64,000 nucleotides of DNA. Source: Micromonospora sp. KC213 (GTDB lineage Bacteria; Actinomycetota; Actinomycetes; Mycobacteriales; Micromonosporaceae). The stretch's first letter is position 1; the number at the start of each line of letters is the position of its first letter. Positions 34,341 to 43,044 of the stretch are shown one piece after another. The position numbers and the translations under genes are program-made. The stretch spans positions 30,905 to 94,904 of the forward strand of contig NZ_SMKF01000005.1 of assembly GCF_004348325.1 (NCBI RefSeq), written 5' to 3'. A model generated the notes under the pieces. That model worked only from the letters and a program-made list of their open reading frames with translations. It did no database searches and was not told where the DNA came from.

Positions 34341-34351
34341 CAATTAGATTG
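34341..34351. promoter_or_regulatory. Candidate OhrR operator
   Basis: CAAT-TAG-ATTG is a perfect short inverted repeat 19 bases before the ohrR start, in an A/T-rich patch that stands out from the surrounding sequence and resembles the ACAATT/AATTGT half-sites of OhrR boxes. Confidence 0.5.
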
Positions 34352-34373
34352 CGCACAACTTATCGGGGTGTGT

Positions 34374-34398
34374 GGCCGCTCCCATCTGGAGAGCGGCC
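34374..34398 (-). terminator. Hairpin at the end of the his operon
   Basis: GGCCGCTC (34374-34381) and GAGCGGCC (34391-34398) form a perfect 8-bp stem with a 9-base loop, five bases after the ridA stop codon. Confidence 0.6.
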
Positions 34399-34402
34399 GG
34401 AG

Positions 34403-34807
34403 TCACCGGTCGCCGAGGTACGCCTCCAACTCCACCTCGACCAGCAGATCCGGATCGACCAGCCCGGCCACCACCAGCATCGTCGCTGCCGGACGGACCG
34501 CACCGAAGACCACCTGGTGCGCCCGGCCCACCTCGTCGCAGTGGATCCGGTCGGTGACGTACAGCCGGGTCCGGACCACGTCGGCCGGCTCCGCGCCCAC
34601 CTCGGCGAGCGCGGCCAGGCCGATCCGCAACGCCTGTGCGGTCTGCGCCGCGGCGTCCCCCACGTGCGCCACCCGGCCGTCCACCGTCGAGGTGCACCCG
34701 GCTGTCCAGGCCAGCGCGCCGGCCCGAACCACCCGCGAGTAGCCGTAGACGGCCTCCCAAGGGCCACCCGAGCCCAGCCGGGTGACGACGGCGTCTGCTC
34801 CCGTCAC
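34403..34807 (-). CDS. RidA-family protein
   Basis: A 134-residue YjgF/YER057c/UK114 protein. Arg105 in [10 protein letters not shown] is the residue that binds the substrate carboxylate in enamine/imine deaminases, and Glu residues in LVEVELEAY complete the site. Members hydrolyse reactive 2-aminoacrylate-like intermediates from PLP enzymes. GTG 34807 overlaps the priA stop by four bases, so it is co-translated with the his genes, where it could clear by-products of HisC or of other PLP enzymes (inference). Confidence 0.88.
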   Translation of the reverse strand: MTGADAVVTRLGSGGPWEAVYGYSRVVRAGALAWTAGCTSTVDGRVAHVGDAAAQTAQALRIGLAALAEVGAEPADVVRTRLYVTDRIHCDEVGRAHQVVFGAVRPAATMLVVAGLVDPDLLVEVELEAYLGDR

Positions 34808-35532
34808 CCCGCGGCCCGCAGCGTCGCCAGCGCCTCGGCGACGGTGAACGCCCCGGCGTAGAGCGCCTTGCCGGCGATCACACCCTCCACCCCCACCGGC
34901 TCCAGGGCGGCCAGCGCCCGCAGGTCGTCCAGGGTCGACACGCCACCGGAGGCGATCACCGGGGCGTCGGTGCGGGCGCAGACCTCGCGCAGCAGATCCA
35001 GGTTCGGCCCGCGCATGGTGCCGTCCTTGGTGATGTCGGTCACCACGTACCGGGACGCGCCGGCCTTGTCCAGCCGCTCCAGCACCTCCCAGAGGTCACC
35101 GCCGTCGCGGGTCCAACCCCGGGCCGACAGGGTACGACCCCGCACGTCCAGCCCGATCGCGACCCGGTCGCCGTACTCCCCGCAGATCCGGTCGCACCAC
35201 TGCGGATCCTCCAGGGCGGCGGTGCCGATGTTGACCCGGGCGGCACCGGTGCCCAGCGCCGCGCTCAGCGACTCGTCGTCCCGGATGCCGCCGGAGAGCT
35301 CGACCTTCACGTCGAGCCGGCGGACCACCTCGGCGAGCAGGTGCGCGTTGGATCCCCGACCGAACGCGGCGTCGAGGTCCACCAGATGGATCCACTCGGC
35401 ACCGTCGGCCTGCCAGGCCAGCGCGGCCTCCAGAGGATCGCCGTACGCGGTCTCGCTACCGGCGGCGCCCTGCACGAGCCGGACGGCCCGGCCGTCGGCG
35501 ACGTCCACGGCGGGCAACAGGGTGAGGCTCAA
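34804..35532 (-). CDS. priA: Phosphoribosyl isomerase A (bifunctional HisA/TrpF type)
   Basis: A 242-residue barrel. Asp10 in LLPAVDV and Asp166 in [11 protein letters not shown] are the acid-base pair for isomerising both ProFAR and phosphoribosyl anthranilate. RGW at 138-140 with Arg18 matches the residues (Arg143, Trp145, Arg19 in M. tuberculosis PriA) that allow switching between the two substrates. No trpF occurs with trpC/B/A here, so this enzyme very probably serves tryptophan synthesis as well. The start is TTG 35532 behind GAGGAG. It overlaps the RidA gene downstream. Confidence 0.94.
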   Translation of the reverse strand: MSLTLLPAVDVADGRAVRLVQGAAGSETAYGDPLEAALAWQADGAEWIHLVDLDAAFGRGSNAHLLAEVVRRLDVKVELSGGIRDDESLSAALGTGAARVNIGTAALEDPQWCDRICGEYGDRVAIGLDVRGRTLSARGWTRDGGDLWEVLERLDKAGASRYVVTDITKDGTMRGPNLDLLREVCARTDAPVIASGGVSTLDDLRALAALEPVGVEGVIAGKALYAGAFTVAEALATLRAAG

Positions 35533-35548
35533 CTTCTCTTCTCCTCGG

Positions 35549-35872
35549 TCAGATCCGACGGTCCAGCGCGATCACCACGACCGCGGGCAGGACCAGCAGC
35601 AGCAGGACGACCAGCACCAGCCGGAGGGCCCGGTCGTCGACGAACATCCAGACACCGAGCAACGCGGCCAGGCTCAGACCGACGATGGCGGCCCGCTCCC
35701 TACGGGTACGCCGGGCCAGCCGCCCGGTCCGGCCCCGCCGCCACTGCGGGGTGAGCCGACGGACCAGGGCCCGCCGACGTTCCCGGCGGGCCAGCCGACG
35801 CTGGCGCACCAGACGTTCCCGGGCGGCCCGCGCCTCCCGTTCGGCCCGCCGACGCGCCCGCTCCCTGCTCAC
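35549..35872 (-). CDS. Small basic membrane protein within the his operon
   Basis: A 107-residue protein of unknown function. Residues 1-62 are extremely rich in Arg/Ala ([19 protein letters not shown]) and probably helical and nucleic-acid- or lipid-head-group-binding; two membrane helices follow (~63-78 and ~84-103). It is translated in the same direction between hisH and priA with 24- and 16-base gaps. The composition bias raises the chance of mis-annotation, but the hydrophobic pair and operon fit support it. Confidence 0.65.
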   Translation of the reverse strand: MSRERARRRAEREARAARERLVRQRRLARRERRRALVRRLTPQWRRGRTGRLARRTRRERAAIVGLSLAALLGVWMFVDDRALRLVLVVLLLLVLPAVVVIALDRRI

Positions 35873-35896
35873 CGGAGCACCGTCCGGCCGGCCGGC

Positions 35897-36523
35897 TCAG
35901 CCAACCGTGGCCAGCCAGTTACGCAGCAGCGCGGCCCCGGTGTCGGCGGACTTCTCCGGGTGGAACTGGGCCGCCGACAGTGGGCCCCGCTCCACGACGG
36001 CGACGAAGTCCGTCCCGTGGTGCGCCGTGGTCACCGTCGCGCCGGCCGCCACCAGGCCGGCCACGTCGGTCACCCCGTACGAGTGGACGAAGTAGAACCG
36101 GGCCTCGGCCGGCAGCCCGGCCAGCAGCACCGAGTCCGCCGGCGCGTCGACGGTGTTCCAGCCCATGTGCGGCAGCCGCGGGGCGGACAACTTCGTGACC
36201 CCGCCGGGCAGCAGACCCAGGCCCTTGGTGACCACCCCGTGCTCGTCGCCGTGCGCGAAGAGCACCTGCATCCCGACGCAGATGCCCAGCACCGGTCGGC
36301 CGGTGGCGACCCGCTCGGCGATCACCGGGCCCGCGCCGAGCGCCTCGATGCCCGCCATGCAGGCGGCGAAGGCACCGACGCCCGGCACCACCAGGCCGTC
36401 CGCCTCGGCGGCGGCGACCAGGTCGGCGGTGACGGTCACCCGCCCGCCGGCCCGCTCCAGCGCCCGCTCGGCCGACCGCAGGTTGCCCGAGCCGTAGTCG
36501 AGCACCACGATCCGCTTGCCCAT
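35897..36523 (-). CDS. hisH: Imidazole glycerol phosphate synthase, glutaminase subunit
   Basis: A 208-residue class I glutamine amidotransferase that supplies ammonia to HisF. The triad is Cys82 in GICVGMQ, His188 and Glu190 in QFHPEKS; the oxyanion segment PGVGAF is present. Val replaces the usual Leu after the nucleophile, a minor change. ATG 36523 shares its A with the stop of the 56-residue membrane protein upstream (TGATG), so translation is coupled. Confidence 0.96.
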   Translation of the reverse strand: MGKRIVVLDYGSGNLRSAERALERAGGRVTVTADLVAAAEADGLVVPGVGAFAACMAGIEALGAGPVIAERVATGRPVLGICVGMQVLFAHGDEHGVVTKGLGLLPGGVTKLSAPRLPHMGWNTVDAPADSVLLAGLPAEARFYFVHSYGVTDVAGLVAAGATVTTAHHGTDFVAVVERGPLSAAQFHPEKSADTGAALLRNWLATVG

Positions 36524-36693
36524 CAGCCCTCCCCCGGCAGCAGCCAGAGCACCCCGGCGACGGTGGCCAGCGCGGCGAGCAGCCCGGTGACCACCACCGC
36601 GCCGCGCGGCGCGCCCTGCCGGATCAACGACCACGTCCCGCCGACCAGCACCCCGGCGAGGATCAGCAACAGCGTCGGCAGCACCCCGCCCAT
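36523..36693 (-). CDS. 56-residue two-helix membrane protein between hisB and hisH
   Basis: MGGVLPTLLLILAGVLVGG and ALATVAGVLWLL are two membrane helices joined by a short basic loop (IRQGAPRG). ATG 36693 and the stop overlapping hisH (TGATG) fix the limits. Small membrane proteins at this place are common in actinobacterial his operons, but the function is unknown. Confidence 0.7.
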   Translation of the reverse strand: MGGVLPTLLLILAGVLVGGTWSLIRQGAPRGAVVVTGLLAALATVAGVLWLLPGEG

Positions 36694-36739
36694 CAGCGCC
36701 GCCCTCCGGTCCCGGCCGCCGCGCCGAGCCACGCGCCCG

Positions 36740-37351
36740 TCACAGCGCCCCCTTCGTGCTGGGCACCACGCCCGCGTTGCGCGGGTCCAGCGCGGTGGCC
36801 TCCCGCAGCGCCCGGGAGACCGCCTTGAACTGGGCCTCCACCACGTGGTGGGCGTCCGGGTGGCCGCCCGGGCGGGCGGCACGCAGCACGTCCACGTGCA
36901 GGGTGATCCGGGCCGCCTGGCCGAAGGACTCCCAGATGTGCCGGGTCATGCTGGTCGGGTAGACCGGGCCGATGTACGGCGCCAGGGCCGGCTCGTCGTG
37001 CACCACGTACGGCCGGCCGGACAGGTCGACGGCCGCCCGGACCAGCACCTCGTCCATCGGGACGGTGGCCGAGCCGTAGCGCCGGATGCCGGCCTTGTCC
37101 CCCAGCGCCTGGTCGAACGCGGCGCCCAGGGCGAGCGCGGTGTCCTCCATCGTGTGGTGGGCGTCGATCTCCAGGTCACCGACGGTACGCACGGTGAGGT
37201 CGAACCCGCCGTGCCGGGCGATCTGGTGCAGCATGTGGTCGTAGAAGCCGACCCCGGTGCTGATCTCGGCCCTGCCGGCGCCGTCGAGGTCCAGCTCGAC
37301 CAGGACGTTGGTCTCCTTGGTGATCCGCTCCACCCGGGCGGTGCGACTCAT
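36740..37351 (-). CDS. hisB: Imidazoleglycerol-phosphate dehydratase
   Basis: A 203-residue enzyme that removes water from imidazole glycerol phosphate. The two manganese-binding His clusters are in GFYDHMLHQ with DAHHTMEDTALALG, and again in HPDAHHVVEAQFKA, matching the internal duplication of the fold. It is monofunctional, without the phosphatase of enteric HisB. ATG 37351 has AAAGGCAG upstream, a ribosome binding site that is part of the diverged repeat element at the hisC/hisB junction. Confidence 0.97.
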   Translation of the reverse strand: MSRTARVERITKETNVLVELDLDGAGRAEISTGVGFYDHMLHQIARHGGFDLTVRTVGDLEIDAHHTMEDTALALGAAFDQALGDKAGIRRYGSATVPMDEVLVRAAVDLSGRPYVVHDEPALAPYIGPVYPTSMTRHIWESFGQAARITLHVDVLRAARPGGHPDAHHVVEAQFKAVSRALREATALDPRNAGVVPSTKGAL

Positions 37352-37405
37352 GGTCTGCCTTTCGGTCGCGACTGCGGGACCCGCGAGCTCACTGCTCGCG
37401 CTCCC
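37352..37405 (-). repeat. Diverged single copy of the RBS/start module at hisC-hisB
   Basis: Read on the minus strand, GGGAGCGCGAGCAGTGAGC followed by CCCGCAGTCGCGA and an AAAGG site before the hisB ATG matches the modules at 13621-13740 and 21272-21450. Here the element encodes the last residues of HisC (WEREQ) and its internal TGA is the hisC stop. Confidence 0.7.
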
Positions 37406-38477
37406 ACGAAAGCTTCTCCATTGCGGCGAGGAACGCGTCGGTCTCGGCGGGGGTGCCGGCGGTGACCCGCAGCCAGCCAGGCAGGCCGACGTCGCGGACC
37501 AGGACGCCCGCGTCGAGCAGGGTGCGCCAGGCGTCGGCCTGGTCGCCGCCGACCTCGAACAGCACGAAGTTGGCGTCGCTGTCGGCCACCCGGTGACCCC
37601 GGGCGCGCAGCTCGGTGACGATCCGGTCGCGCTGCGCCATGATCGCCTCGACGGTGCCGAGCAGCGCCTCGCGGTGCGCCAGCACCGCCCGGGCGGCGGC
37701 CTGGGTCAGCGCCGAGAGATGGTACGGCAGCCGCACGAGCTGCACCGCCGCCACCACCGCCGGATCGGCGGCCAGGTAGCCCAGCCGCCCGCCGGCGAAG
37801 CCGAACGCCTTGCTCATGGTGCGGGTGACCACCAGCCGCGGGTGCCCCGGCAGCATCGCCAGGGCGCTGGTCGTGCCCGGCCGGGCGAACTCGGCGTACG
37901 CCTCGTCCACGACCACCATGCCGGGCGCCACGTCGAGCACCGCGGCGACCACGGCCGGATCCAGCACGGTGCCGGTGGGGTTGTTCGGCGAGCAGAGGAA
38001 CACCACGTCGGGCGCGTGCCGCCGGACCTGGTCGACCGCCTCGCCGGCGCTCAGCCCGTAGTCGACGCCACGGGCGGCCGGGATCCACCGGGTGCCGGTG
38101 CCCAGGGCCAGCAGCGGATGCATCGAATACGCCGGGACGAAGCCGAGCGCGGCGCGCCCCGGACCACCGAACGCCTGGAGCAGCTGCTGCTGGATCTCGT
38201 TGGAGCCGTTGGCCGCCCAGACCTGGTCGACGGTGAGGCCGTGACCCAGGTACCCGGCCAGGTCGGCGCGGAGCGCCACCGCGTCACGGTCGGGGTAGCG
38301 GTTGAGGTCGCGCAGCTCGGCGGCGAGGGCCCGGCCGATCGCGTCGACCGCCGGACCGGGCACCGGGTACGAGTTCTCGTTGGTGTTCAGCCGCACCGCG
38401 ACGTCCAGCTGCGGCGCCCCGTACGGCGTCAGGCCCCGCAGGTCGTCGCGGATCGGCAGCTCGTCGAGCGTGGTCAC
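37389..38477 (-). CDS. hisC: Histidinol-phosphate aminotransferase
   Basis: A 362-residue fold-type I PLP enzyme. Lys223 in [14 protein letters not shown] binds PLP; Asn166, Asp191 and Tyr194 hold the ring, and the NTNENSYP motif contacts the substrate. It converts imidazole acetol phosphate to histidinol phosphate. GTG 38477 overlaps the hisD stop (GTGA). Its final residues (WEREQ) come from the repeat-like element, so the natural C-terminus may have been reshaped. Confidence 0.96.
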   Translation of the reverse strand: MTTLDELPIRDDLRGLTPYGAPQLDVAVRLNTNENSYPVPGPAVDAIGRALAAELRDLNRYPDRDAVALRADLAGYLGHGLTVDQVWAANGSNEIQQQLLQAFGGPGRAALGFVPAYSMHPLLALGTGTRWIPAARGVDYGLSAGEAVDQVRRHAPDVVFLCSPNNPTGTVLDPAVVAAVLDVAPGMVVVDEAYAEFARPGTTSALAMLPGHPRLVVTRTMSKAFGFAGGRLGYLAADPAVVAAVQLVRLPYHLSALTQAAARAVLAHREALLGTVEAIMAQRDRIVTELRARGHRVADSDANFVLFEVGGDQADAWRTLLDAGVLVRDVGLPGWLRVTAGTPAETDAFLAAMEKLSWEREQ

Positions 38478-39796
38478 GACGTCTCCCCCGCGAACCGTAC
38501 GCTGACCGCCTGGCCGTGTGCCGGCAGGTCCTCCACCGTGGCCAGGGTGACCACGTGCGGGGCCACCTCGCGCAGCGCCTCCCGGGTGTACTCCACCAGG
38601 TGAACGCCGCGCAGGAACGACTGCACGGACAGCCCGGAGGAGTGCCGGGCGCAGCCGCCGGTGGGCAGTACGTGGTTGGAGCCGGCGCAGTAGTCGCCCA
38701 GCGACACCGGCGACCAGGCCCCCACGAAGATCGCCCCGGCGTTGCGGACCCGCAGTGCCCACTCGCGGGCGTTCTCGGTCTGGATCTCCAGGTGCTCGGC
38801 GGCGTACGCGTCGACCACCCGCAGCCCGGCGGTCAGGTCGTCGACCAGCACGACACCGCTCTGCTCGCCGCGCAGCGCGGTGCCCACCCGCTCGGCGTGC
38901 TTGGTGGCCGGCACCTGCCGGGCCAGCTCCGCGTCGACCGCGTCGGCCAGCGCCACCGACGGGGTGACCAGCACACTCGCCGCCAGCGGGTCGTGCTCGG
39001 CCTGGCTGATCAGGTCGGCGGCCACGTGCGCCGGGTCGGCGGTGTCGTCGGCCAGGATGGCGATCTCGGTCGGGCCGGCCTCGGCGTCGATGCCGACCAC
39101 GCCGCGCAGCAGCCGCTTGGCGGCGGTCACCCAGATGTTGCCCGGGCCGGTGATCAGGTCGACCGGGTCGCAGAACAGCGTGCCTTCGGGATCGACCGCC
39201 GCGCCGTGGGCGAGCATCGCCACCGCCTGGGCGCCGCCGACGGCGTACACCTCGTCGACGCCGAGCAGCGCGCAGGCGGCGAGCACCCGCTGGTCGGGCA
39301 GGCCGCCGTTCTCCCGCTGCGGCGGGCTGACCACGACCAGCGAGCGGACCCCGGCCACCTGGGCCGGGACCACGTTCATCACCACGGTCGACGGGTACAT
39401 CGCCAGGCCGCCGGGGACGTAGAGGCCGACCCGGTCGACCGGCAGCCACCGCTCGGTCACCGTGCCGCCCGGCACCACCTGCGTGGTGTGGTCGACGCGG
39501 CGCTGGTCGGCGTGCACCTTCCGAACCCGGGTGATCGACTCCAGCAGCGCGGCGCGCACCTGCGGGTCCAGCGTCCCCTCGGCCTCGGCGATCACCTCGG
39601 CGGGAACCCGCAGCACCTCGGGGCTGATCCCGTCGAACCGCGCGCTGGCCTCTCGGATCGCCGGGTACCCATGCTCGCGGACCGCCTCCACCAGGGGACG
39701 GATCCGCTCGACGGCCACGGAGACGTCGAGCTGGGCACGGGGCAGCAGGCGACGCGGGTCACGGGCCCCGCCGCGCAGGTCGATCCGATTCAACAC
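38474..39796 (-). CDS. hisD: Histidinol dehydrogenase
   Basis: A 440-residue zinc enzyme that oxidises histidinol to histidine in two NAD-dependent steps. [28 protein letters not shown] (zinc Gln/His) and [10 protein letters not shown] appear in order. It opens the operon hisD-hisC-hisB-hisH-priA-ridA. GTG 39796 sits seven bases after a TAGACT box, so the mRNA is probably leaderless. Confidence 0.97.
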   Translation of the reverse strand: MLNRIDLRGGARDPRRLLPRAQLDVSVAVERIRPLVEAVREHGYPAIREASARFDGISPEVLRVPAEVIAEAEGTLDPQVRAALLESITRVRKVHADQRRVDHTTQVVPGGTVTERWLPVDRVGLYVPGGLAMYPSTVVMNVVPAQVAGVRSLVVVSPPQRENGGLPDQRVLAACALLGVDEVYAVGGAQAVAMLAHGAAVDPEGTLFCDPVDLITGPGNIWVTAAKRLLRGVVGIDAEAGPTEIAILADDTADPAHVAADLISQAEHDPLAASVLVTPSVALADAVDAELARQVPATKHAERVGTALRGEQSGVVLVDDLTAGLRVVDAYAAEHLEIQTENAREWALRVRNAGAIFVGAWSPVSLGDYCAGSNHVLPTGGCARHSSGLSVQSFLRGVHLVEYTREALREVAPHVVTLATVEDLPAHGQAVSVRFAGETS

Positions 39797-39803
39797 CCCT
39801 GCG

Positions 39804-39809
39804 AGTCTA
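39804..39809 (-). promoter_or_regulatory. his operon -10 box (TAGACT), leaderless
   Basis: On the minus strand TAGACT ends seven bases before the hisD GTG. There is no room for a ribosome binding site. No histidine-rich leader peptide or attenuator is possible in such a short leader. Confidence 0.6.
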
Positions 39810-39890
39810 GGCGGGCGGACACGTAGGCGACCCGCACCGTCCGGACGGCGGGACGGTGAGCCGGGACACGCCGCCCGCGCGGACTCGGGC

Positions 39891-39896
39891 TAGGCT
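39891..39896 (+). promoter_or_regulatory. -10 box (TAGGCT), leaderless
   Basis: TAGGCT ends seven bases before GTG 39904 and faces away from the his promoter 82 bases to the left. Confidence 0.5.
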
Positions 39897-39903
39897 CGGA
39901 CGC

Positions 39904-40602
39904 GTGACCGCACGGCTGCCGGTGTTCCCACTCGCAACGGTGCTCTTTCCCGGTCTGGTGCTGCCGCTGCACATCTTCGAGGAGCGTTACCGGGCCCTGG
40001 TCCGCGACCTGCTCGGGCGGCCGCAGGGGGCGCCCCGCGAGTTCGGCGTCGTGGCGATCCGCCGCGGCTGGGAGGTCGCTCCGGGCGCGGGCCGGGCCGG
40101 GCCGGGCGGGGACGAGGTGGTGCTGCACGAGGTGGGCTGCACGGCCGAGCTGCGGCAGGTCACCGAGCTGGACGACGGCGGCTTCGAGATCGTCACGGTC
40201 GGGCGGCGACGGTTCCGCGTCGTCGACGTCGACCGGACCGCCGCGCCGTACCTGACCGCCGAGGTGGCGTGGCTGCCGGAGCCGGCGGGCGCCAACGAGG
40301 TGACCGAGTTGCTGGCGGCCCGGGTGATCGCGGTGTTCCGGCAGTACCTGGGGTTGGTCCGCCCCGGCGAACAGGAGGTCTCCGAGCAGTTGCCGGAGGA
40401 CCCGACGGTGTTGTCCCACCTGGTGGCGGCGACCGCCGCGTTGACCGTGACGGACCGGCAACGGCTGCTGGCCATCGACGACACCGCCGCCCGGCTCCGC
40501 GCCGAGTTGCGGCTGCTCAACCGCGAGGCGGCTCTGCTGCGTCAGGTCCGGGCGGTTCCGGTGCCGCTGACGGAGCTGGCCGCTCCACCGGCTCCCAACT
40601 GA
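39904..40602 (+). CDS. Lon N-terminal (substrate-binding) domain protein
   Basis: A 232-residue protein corresponding to the LON substrate-binding domain alone: VFPLATVLFPGLVLPLHIFEERYR at the start is the family signature. The ATPase and protease parts of Lon are absent, so it is not a protease; such proteins may deliver or bind substrates. GTG 39904 lies next to a leaderless-type promoter. The last 86 bases overlap the opposing DUF2567-like gene. Confidence 0.9.
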   Translation: MTARLPVFPLATVLFPGLVLPLHIFEERYRALVRDLLGRPQGAPREFGVVAIRRGWEVAPGAGRAGPGGDEVVLHEVGCTAELRQVTELDDGGFEIVTVGRRRFRVVDVDRTAAPYLTAEVAWLPEPAGANEVTELLAARVIAVFRQYLGLVRPGEQEVSEQLPEDPTVLSHLVAATAALTVTDRQRLLAIDDTAARLRAELRLLNREAALLRQVRAVPVPLTELAAPPAPN

Positions 40603-41398
40603 TCCCGCCCGCGGCGGGAGCGGTGTCCGGGTCCGGCCACCCCGGGGCGGGGTTGTGCGGCAGTTGGCCGTGGCCGGGCGCGGGCAGCGGAGCCGGCCAG
40701 CCCGGGCCGGGCACAGGCGACGGCTGGCCGTAGGCGGGGTCGGGCAGCGGATCGGGCTCCGGGCGCAGCGACGGCCACCGGGACCAACCGGCCAGCAGGG
40801 TGTACGTCACGGCGGCGGCGAACGCCGGCAGCAGCACGTTGCCGAAGGGCACCGGCAGCACGCCGAAGACCCACTCGATGCCGCCCGCGCGCAGGTCGGC
40901 GGGTTTGCTGAAGGCGGTGCCCTCTGGGGCGGCGGCGAGCAGCCGCTCGTAGTCGGCCAGCCCGATGCGCCGACCCAGTTGCCAGGCGACCAGCGCGGCC
41001 CCGAGCGCGCCGAGGGCGGCCACACCGAGCACGGCGGGCCCTCGGCGGCGGCGCAGCAGTACCCACAGCCCGATCGCGGCGAGCACCCCGAAGCCGAGTC
41101 CGAGCAGGCTGAACCAGCCGTCGGCGGCGATCGGCTGCTCCGGTTGCGGCTGGGCGTAGATGGCACCGTCGGCGGTCTTGACCACCGGGGTGCCCGGGGC
41201 CACAGCGGCCCAGAGCAGACCGAGTGGCACCCCCAGGGCGGTCAGCCCGAACAGGGTCGCGGTGGCCACCACCACGCCGCGCCGGGGCGGCTCGACCGGC
41301 TGCGGGCCGCCGGTGTACGCCGGCCAGGACCGCAGGGCGGCGGCCGGCTCGTCGGGACGGTCGACGGGCCGCTGCGGTTCGGAGGTGTCCGGGCTCAC
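40517..41398 (-). CDS. DUF2567-like membrane protein
   Basis: A 293-residue protein with four membrane helices (about 42-66, 93-113, 120-140 and 182-200) and a disordered Pro/Gly-rich C-terminal tail (LPAPGHGQLPHN). Length, topology and a location beside the Lon-N gene fit the actinobacterial DUF2567 family, but my assignment is tentative. Function unknown. GTG 41398 is used. Its end overlaps the convergent Lon-N gene by 86 bases. Confidence 0.7.
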   Translation of the reverse strand: MSPDTSEPQRPVDRPDEPAAALRSWPAYTGGPQPVEPPRRGVVVATATLFGLTALGVPLGLLWAAVAPGTPVVKTADGAIYAQPQPEQPIAADGWFSLLGLGFGVLAAIGLWVLLRRRRGPAVLGVAALGALGAALVAWQLGRRIGLADYERLLAAAPEGTAFSKPADLRAGGIEWVFGVLPVPFGNVLLPAFAAAVTYTLLAGWSRWPSLRPEPDPLPDPAYGQPSPVPGPGWPAPLPAPGHGQLPHNPAPGWPDPDTAPAAGGISWEPVERPAPSAAPEPPGPDAAEPPRG

Positions 41399-41453
41399 CG
41401 GACGATCTTCTCAGGTGTGGCGGCGCGGCGGGGCGGCGGTGGCCCGGCACCCC

Positions 41454-42908
41454 TCAGCGGGCGAACGGCTCCAGCATCACCGCCGCAGCCCGCAGCCACG
41501 CCTGCCGGGTCTCGGGCTGGAGTTGGTGGTAGTCGATCGAGGAACCGGTCTCCAGCGCCGGGTCGTACGGCACCACGGCCACCGCCCGGGTCCGGGTGGC
41601 GAAGTGCCGTTCCAGGTCGGCCTGGAGACTGGTACGGCCCGGCGTCGGGCAGGAGATCAGGGTCACCGCGTTGTCGGCCAACTCGCCCATGCCCACCTCG
41701 TGCAGCAGGTCCAGCATCCAGTCGGCGCTGAACGCGGCGTCCTCCCGGGGCACGGTGGTCACCACGAGCTGGTCGGCGGCGTTCATCACCGTCCGCCAGT
41801 TCGGGCTCTCCACGTTGTTGCCGGTGTCCACGCAGACCACGTCGTGGGTGCGGCGCAGCAGCTCCAGCACCCGCTTGACGGTGAACTGGTCCAGCCGCTG
41901 GGCGAACCGAGGGCTCTCCTCCCCGGCCAGCACGTCGTACGAGCCGTCGGACGCGTGCCGCAGGTAGTCGTCGAGGGCCGCCAGCAGCTCGGCGCCCTCG
42001 CGGATCTCGATGTGCGCCAGGTCGCTGATCAGGTGTCGGATCGTCCGGGCGTGCCGGGCACTGCCGGCACGCAGCCCGAGGGTGCCCCGCAGCTCGTTGT
42101 CGTCCCACGCCAGCACGCCCCGGCCGCGGACGCTGCCCACGGTGGCCGCGGCGAGCACGGTGGCGGTGGTCTTGTGCACCCCGCCCTTCGGGTTGGCGAA
42201 CGCGAGCACCCGCGGGGTGCCCAGGTCGCGGCGGAGGACGGCGGCGGCCCGTTCCTGCTCGTCCTGCGGGGTCTGCGCCCGCCACTCGATCCGGGCCGGC
42301 TCGATCCGCGCCGGGTAGCCCCGGTCGGTCACCACCGCCGGCGGGTACGCCGCCGACTGGTAGGTGGGCTCGGGCTGGTAGGGCGGTTCCGGCTGGTAGG
42401 CGGGCTGCGACGGGTAGGTCGGCGGCTGCGGGTACGCCGGCTCGGGCGGGGCGTAGCCAGGCCGGTAGCCATCGTCGAGCAGCGGCGTGTAGCGGGACTC
42501 CACCGGCGGCGGCTCGTGCCGGTAGCCGTTGTCCAGCAGCGCGTACCGCGACTCGGCCGGCGGTTCCCCGTACCCGGCGGGGTCGGGCCGGTAGGCCGGG
42601 TCGGGCGGGTACGTCGGCTGCGGGTGGTCGGATTGGGCGTGGTAGGCCGGGTCGGCGCGGTATATCCCCTCCGGCCGGTAACCGGGTTCGGTACCGTACG
42701 CCGGCGGCGGCACGGCGGCCGAGCCCCGCCCCGCCCAGTCGTTGCCCTGCGCGCGCCGGGGTAGCGGCTCGCGCGGCGGCTCCTCCGCCCGGCGCTCGGG
42801 CTCCCCGTGCTCGGCGCCCCGGCCACCGAGGCGGGCACGGTCGAGCAGCGCCCGCCATCGCGGTGCCGCTTCGGCCGACCGACCCCAGCCGGTCTCGGTG
42901 CCGTCCAA
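41454..42908 (-). CDS. ParA/MinD-like ATPase with long Tyr/Pro-rich N-terminus
   Basis: A 484-residue protein. Residues ~239-484 form a deviant-Walker P-loop ATPase: NPKGGVHKTT (239-248), switch region VVCVDTGNNVES and VVTTVPREDAAFS. Residues ~75-195 are disordered and repetitive, with units like YQPEPPYQPEPTYQ. Relatives in actinobacteria act in polar positioning or type VII-like secretion; neither is shown here. TTG 42908 is preferred because GGGAGGGCGAGCC precedes it; the frame is open to 43013. No ParB partner is adjacent, which argues against chromosome segregation. Confidence 0.83.
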   Translation of the reverse strand: MDGTETGWGRSAEAAPRWRALLDRARLGGRGAEHGEPERRAEEPPREPLPRRAQGNDWAGRGSAAVPPPAYGTEPGYRPEGIYRADPAYHAQSDHPQPTYPPDPAYRPDPAGYGEPPAESRYALLDNGYRHEPPPVESRYTPLLDDGYRPGYAPPEPAYPQPPTYPSQPAYQPEPPYQPEPTYQSAAYPPAVVTDRGYPARIEPARIEWRAQTPQDEQERAAAVLRRDLGTPRVLAFANPKGGVHKTTATVLAAATVGSVRGRGVLAWDDNELRGTLGLRAGSARHARTIRHLISDLAHIEIREGAELLAALDDYLRHASDGSYDVLAGEESPRFAQRLDQFTVKRVLELLRRTHDVVCVDTGNNVESPNWRTVMNAADQLVVTTVPREDAAFSADWMLDLLHEVGMGELADNAVTLISCPTPGRTSLQADLERHFATRTRAVAVVPYDPALETGSSIDYHQLQPETRQAWLRAAAVMLEPFAR

Positions 42909-43044
42909 GGCTCGCCCTCCCGCGCCATCGATCTCCGCCTGACAGGCTACGAACGAAACCCTATTCGGACCACACCTGTCCGTGCACATCCCCGTGCGGC
43001 ATTCTTGCCACATTTCGGGCCAGGAAGCCGACCCGCTGCGAGTT

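Noticed and set aside
39797..39903. Histidine leader peptide before hisD
   Set aside because: The apparent transcript start coincides with the hisD start codon, leaving no leader.
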